Source: Verrucomicrobiia bacterium
Lineage (GTDB): Bacteria; Verrucomicrobiota; Verrucomicrobiia; Opitutales; Opitutaceae
Reading direction: 5' to 3'
DNA: 9,748 nt
Assembly (NCBI GenBank): GCA_030424825.1
Contig: JAUHWE010000131.1
Coordinates: 1 to 9,748 of the forward strand
Shown here: in pieces, positions 8,118-9,748 of the stretch
Numbering within the stretch: the first letter of the stretch is position 1
How the letters are laid out: each line of letters starts with the position of its first letter
The notes under the pieces: generated by a model
What the model was told of the DNA's origin: nothing
The model's database searches: none
What the model saw: the letters and a program-made list of their open reading frames with translations, nothing else
Translations under genes and position numbers: made by a program

Positions 8118-8328
8118 CGAAACGTGGAAATTAATGTCCGGATGGGAGAGCAAGAACAGGGGGATGAGTGGAGGCAAATGTTTTCTCCCCTGTCCCCGTT
8201 TCGCCGGGTTTTTGAACCTCGATTAGGATGAGGCAGAGTCAAAGGTTCTTGGTGATATTAAACTTGCGGGATTGGCAGACGAGGAGACAATCCGAAGCGA
8301 TTCACAAACCCTTATTGACGCAGCGAAA
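8118..8328. other. Divergent intergenic region between gtrA-like and DJ-1/PfpI genes
   Basis: These 211 bases separate two divergently transcribed genes and should hold both promoters, but I found no convincing -35/-10 pair on either strand. Part of it may be coding if the alternative starts are used (TTG 8177 on the minus strand, TTG 8272 on the plus strand). A GAGGAG at 8281-8286 resembles a strong ribosome-binding site but has no ATG, GTG or TTG at a useful distance. Confidence 0.4.
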
Positions 8329-8874
8329 ATGAGCAAAAAAATACTGATTATTACCGGTGATGGAGGAGAAAGCTACGAAGTCCTATATGCTTTGCACCGA
8401 TTTCAAGAAGCTAATTTCATCACGGAGATAGCGGCGCCAAGCAAGCGTCCCCTGAACCTGGTACTGCACGATTTCGCTCCCGGATGGGATACGTATATCG
8501 AAAAGCCAGGCTACGGAGCGGAGTCGAATCTGACGTTTCCGGAAGTGGTCGTTGATGACTACTTCGCTGTGATGCTGATTGGTGGGAGGGCTCCCGAGTA
8601 CTTAAGGAACGATCCCAAAGTGCTAGAGATCGTAAGGGAATTTCATGCTAAGGGAAAGTGGATATACAGCGTCTGTCACGGTATACAGATTCTAGCCACC
8701 GCCGGACTTCTCAACAATTCGAATATAACCTGTTACGAGCATTGCCGTCCGGAAGCCGAGGCGGCTGGCGGGAAGTGGAGCCAGGATGAAGCGACCATTG
8801 ACGGGAAAATAATCAGCGCTCAAACGTGGTTGTCGCATCCCGATTTCTACCGGCTCATTTTTCAGAACCTGTAG
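8329..8874 (+). CDS. DJ-1/PfpI family protein (class I glutamine amidotransferase-like fold)
   Basis: The 181-residue protein opens with the typical first strand MSKKILIITGDGGESYEVLY; Glu14 aligns by eye with the conserved Glu of PfpI-type proteins (EFEDVE). The nucleophile elbow is intact: IYSVCHGIQILATAGLL, with Cys116 followed by His117. GGRAPEYLRNDPKVLEIVREF (85-105) matches the segment before the elbow in PfpI relatives. Relatives include intracellular peptidase PfpI, the stress protein YhbO and glyoxalase or deglycase-type enzymes; which activity applies cannot be told from sequence. A stretch near 41-70 (PLNLVLHDFAPGWDTYIEKP and following residues) lengthens the region after the second strand compared with PfpI. 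There is no signal peptide, so the protein is cytoplasmic. The ATG at 8329 is chosen because the fold begins there; an in-frame TTG at 8272 would add 19 polar residues. No clear ribosome-binding site is seen for either. Confidence 0.9.
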   Translation: MSKKILIITGDGGESYEVLYALHRFQEANFITEIAAPSKRPLNLVLHDFAPGWDTYIEKPGYGAESNLTFPEVVVDDYFAVMLIGGRAPEYLRNDPKVLEIVREFHAKGKWIYSVCHGIQILATAGLLNNSNITCYEHCRPEAEAAGGKWSQDEATIDGKIISAQTWLSHPDFYRLIFQNL

Positions 8875-8909
8875 CCCCGGAGACTGGCGATCGTACCGAC
8901 TGCTGGCTG

Positions 8910-9248
8910 CTAGGACTTGCTGGGAGCGTCGCCGTTTTCGGGCTCGGAATTTTCTTCTTCGGTTTCGAACGGCATTCCTTCGTAGGAATAGGAGGAAGGC
9001 GTTCGCTCGTAGCGTCGGACTGGTTTGAAGAAACGGCCCGCCAGGGCTCCAAACACGACGCCAAAAGCGACGCCGATCCCAAGACTCATGAGAGGGTTGG
9101 CTCCCAACTTGGATGCGGCGACCACTCCAATTCCAATCCCCATGATCATTCCGAAATTCATCCCAATCGGGGCATCCATTTTACGCCGTTTTCGGGAAAA
9201 CCTCTCCTTGGAGCGGTCGGACATGCGAACTATTAGTAGGTCATCCAT
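8910..9248 (-). CDS. Small glycine-rich membrane protein, hypothetical
   Basis: I do not recognise a named family for this 112-residue protein. A strongly basic N-terminal stretch (about 9-24, SDRSKERFSRKRRK) is followed by two glycine-rich hydrophobic segments, about 28-45 (IGMNFGMIMGIGIGVVAA) and 52-71 (PLMSLGIGVAFGVVFGALAG). Gly spacing of G-x-G and G-x3-G resembles glycine-zipper helices that pack tightly in membranes. The C-terminal 35 residues are hydrophilic and acidic (FETEEENSEPENG). Under the positive-inside rule both ends probably face the cytoplasm. The ATG at 9248 is used; another ATG at 9224 (MSDRSKERF) is equally possible and neither has a clear ribosome-binding site. The gene converges on the DJ-1/PfpI gene with a 35-base gap and no visible terminator. 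The patterned hydrophobicity and charge argue that it is real, while function is unknown. Confidence 0.7.
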   Translation of the reverse strand: MDDLLIVRMSDRSKERFSRKRRKMDAPIGMNFGMIMGIGIGVVAASKLGANPLMSLGIGVAFGVVFGALAGRFFKPVRRYERTPSSYSYEGMPFETEEENSEPENGDAPSKS

Positions 9249-9505
9249 CTTAAGAACATCCGTTTACGGATTATTTACATTAGCAGATTTGGGTCGTTTG
9301 TCTATCGGGAAGTTCAGCTTCCGTTTATCAGGAAAATCCTCAGGTAGTAGCCTTGTTGTGCGGATGCCTTGGTTTGGCGGGATTATGGGCTCGACTTTTT
9401 ATTGTAAGAAAATTCTTTTTAAAACATGTCCTTTCCAGTCACAGCGAGGTTTCGAGACCTCTGGAATACTGATCTGGAATCCGCAAATTCGGTACTGTTA
9501 GGTTT
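9249..9505. other. Noncoding AT-rich divergent gap
   Basis: This 257-base gap separates the minus-strand glycine-rich gene from the plus-strand regulator and contains no credible gene. It holds a small hairpin (GGAAG-TTCAG-CTTCC, 9308-9322) and an AT-rich stretch at about 9396-9424 with an inverted repeat (AAGAA-AA-TTCTT, 9406-9417). Promoters for both flanking genes would be expected here, but I cannot place a convincing -35/-10 pair. Confidence 0.5.
9406..9417. repeat. AAGAA-N2-TTCTT inverted repeat upstream of the regulator gene
   Basis: A five-base inverted repeat with a two-base centre lies in AT-rich DNA about 90 bases before the regulator's start. It could be an operator site for that regulator, but short AT-rich palindromes arise readily by chance. 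Confidence 0.25.
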
Positions 9506-9748
9506 GTGAAGGACGGTAAATACAAAGGTGCCCACCGGGAAACGCGTCGCGAGATTTTGGGTAAGCTGAAAGTGCGAGGAGCGCTGCCGAGCTCGGTAAT
9601 GGCAAGCGAACTGGGAATTTCCTCAATGGCGGTTCGCCAGCACATGCAGGAATTGGAAAGTTCTGGGGACGTCTGCTCGAACGACGTTTCGCGAGGTAAG
9701 GGCCGTCCGACGAAGTACTGGGAATTGACTGAAAGGGCGAATCGGCAT
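9506..9748 (+). CDS. Winged helix-turn-helix transcriptional regulator, SufR/DeoR-like (3' end outside window)
   Basis: The 81 visible codons encode an N-terminal DNA-binding domain: HRETRREILGKLKVRGALPS, then the helix-turn-helix core at about 31-51 (VMASELGISSMAVRQHMQEL followed by Glu), then a wing with RGKGRPTKYWELTERANRH (63-81). The order of R..IL..L...G, ELGIS..AVRQHM.ELE and GRP...Y.LT is characteristic of the winged-HTH group that contains SufR, the iron-sulfur-cluster-binding repressor of suf operons, and related DeoR/ArsR-type regulators. The C-terminal part, including any cluster-binding cysteines, lies outside the window, so the SufR assignment is only suggestive. The frame is closed by a TGA at 9470-9472. 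GTG at 9506 is the best start, since the next in-frame ATG already lies inside the HTH. Upstream TTAGG is too close to be a good ribosome-binding site. The gene is preceded by an AT-rich gap. Confidence 0.85.
   Translation, partial: MKDGKYKGAHRETRREILGKLKVRGALPSSVMASELGISSMAVRQHMQELESSGDVCSNDVSRGKGRPTKYWELTERANRH

Noticed and set aside
8195..8216. Terminator-like hairpin CCCG-loop-CGGG followed by TTTTT
   Set aside because: The four-pair stem is weak, and on the strand where the T-run follows there is no upstream gene to terminate.
9025..9501. Plus-strand 158-codon open frame overlapping the glycine-rich gene and the gap
   Set aside because: Its first half is antisense to the glycine-zipper helices and gives a Pro/Ile/Thr-rich product with no fold signal; the second half is AT-rich intergenic DNA.

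Overview
The window looks like a piece of chromosome from a free-living bacterium of the PVC group, most plausibly Verrucomicrobiota (Opitutae-like) and possibly Planctomycetota. This is inferred from gene content: a sulfatase fused to HEAT-like repeats, a secreted PHP-type metallohydrolase, a secreted 3-keto-disaccharide hydrolase (DUF1080) domain protein, a very large Sel1-repeat protein and a DJ-1/PfpI protein. No rRNA or other marker fixes the taxonomy. There is no tRNA, insertion sequence, phage gene or CRISPR array.

Layout. Positions 1-5899 form a plus-strand block: the 3' end of a sulfatase (1-909), a CehA/McbA-like PHP metallohydrolase (964-2250), a DUF1080 protein (2247-2960, ATGA overlap with its predecessor) and a roughly 930-residue exported Sel1-repeat protein (3116-5899, with a possible upstream GTG start at 2957). 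The first three look like one operon for exported carbohydrate or sulfated-glycan breakdown. Whether the Sel1 gene belongs to the same transcript is unclear.

Positions 5896-8117 are on the minus strand. A membrane protein (5896-7500) is built like a histidine kinase (two TM segments, HAMP-like segment, coiled coil, DHp-like and ATPase-like regions), but it appears to have lost the phospho-acceptor His and the main ATP-binding motifs. It meets the Sel1 gene tail to tail with a 4-base overlap. Upstream of it lies a GtrA-family four-TM protein (7719-8117), and the gap between them holds an imperfect direct repeat. On the plus strand, divergent from gtrA, is a DJ-1/PfpI protein (8329-8874) with an intact Cys-His elbow. 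A small glycine-rich membrane protein follows on the minus strand (8910-9248). After an AT-rich gap, a winged-HTH regulator of the SufR/DeoR-like type starts at 9506 and runs off the right edge.

The best candidate for something undescribed is the degenerate kinase-like protein at 5896-7500. The rest is recognisable family content, with some uncertain start codons. All family assignments come from reading motifs; no database search was run.
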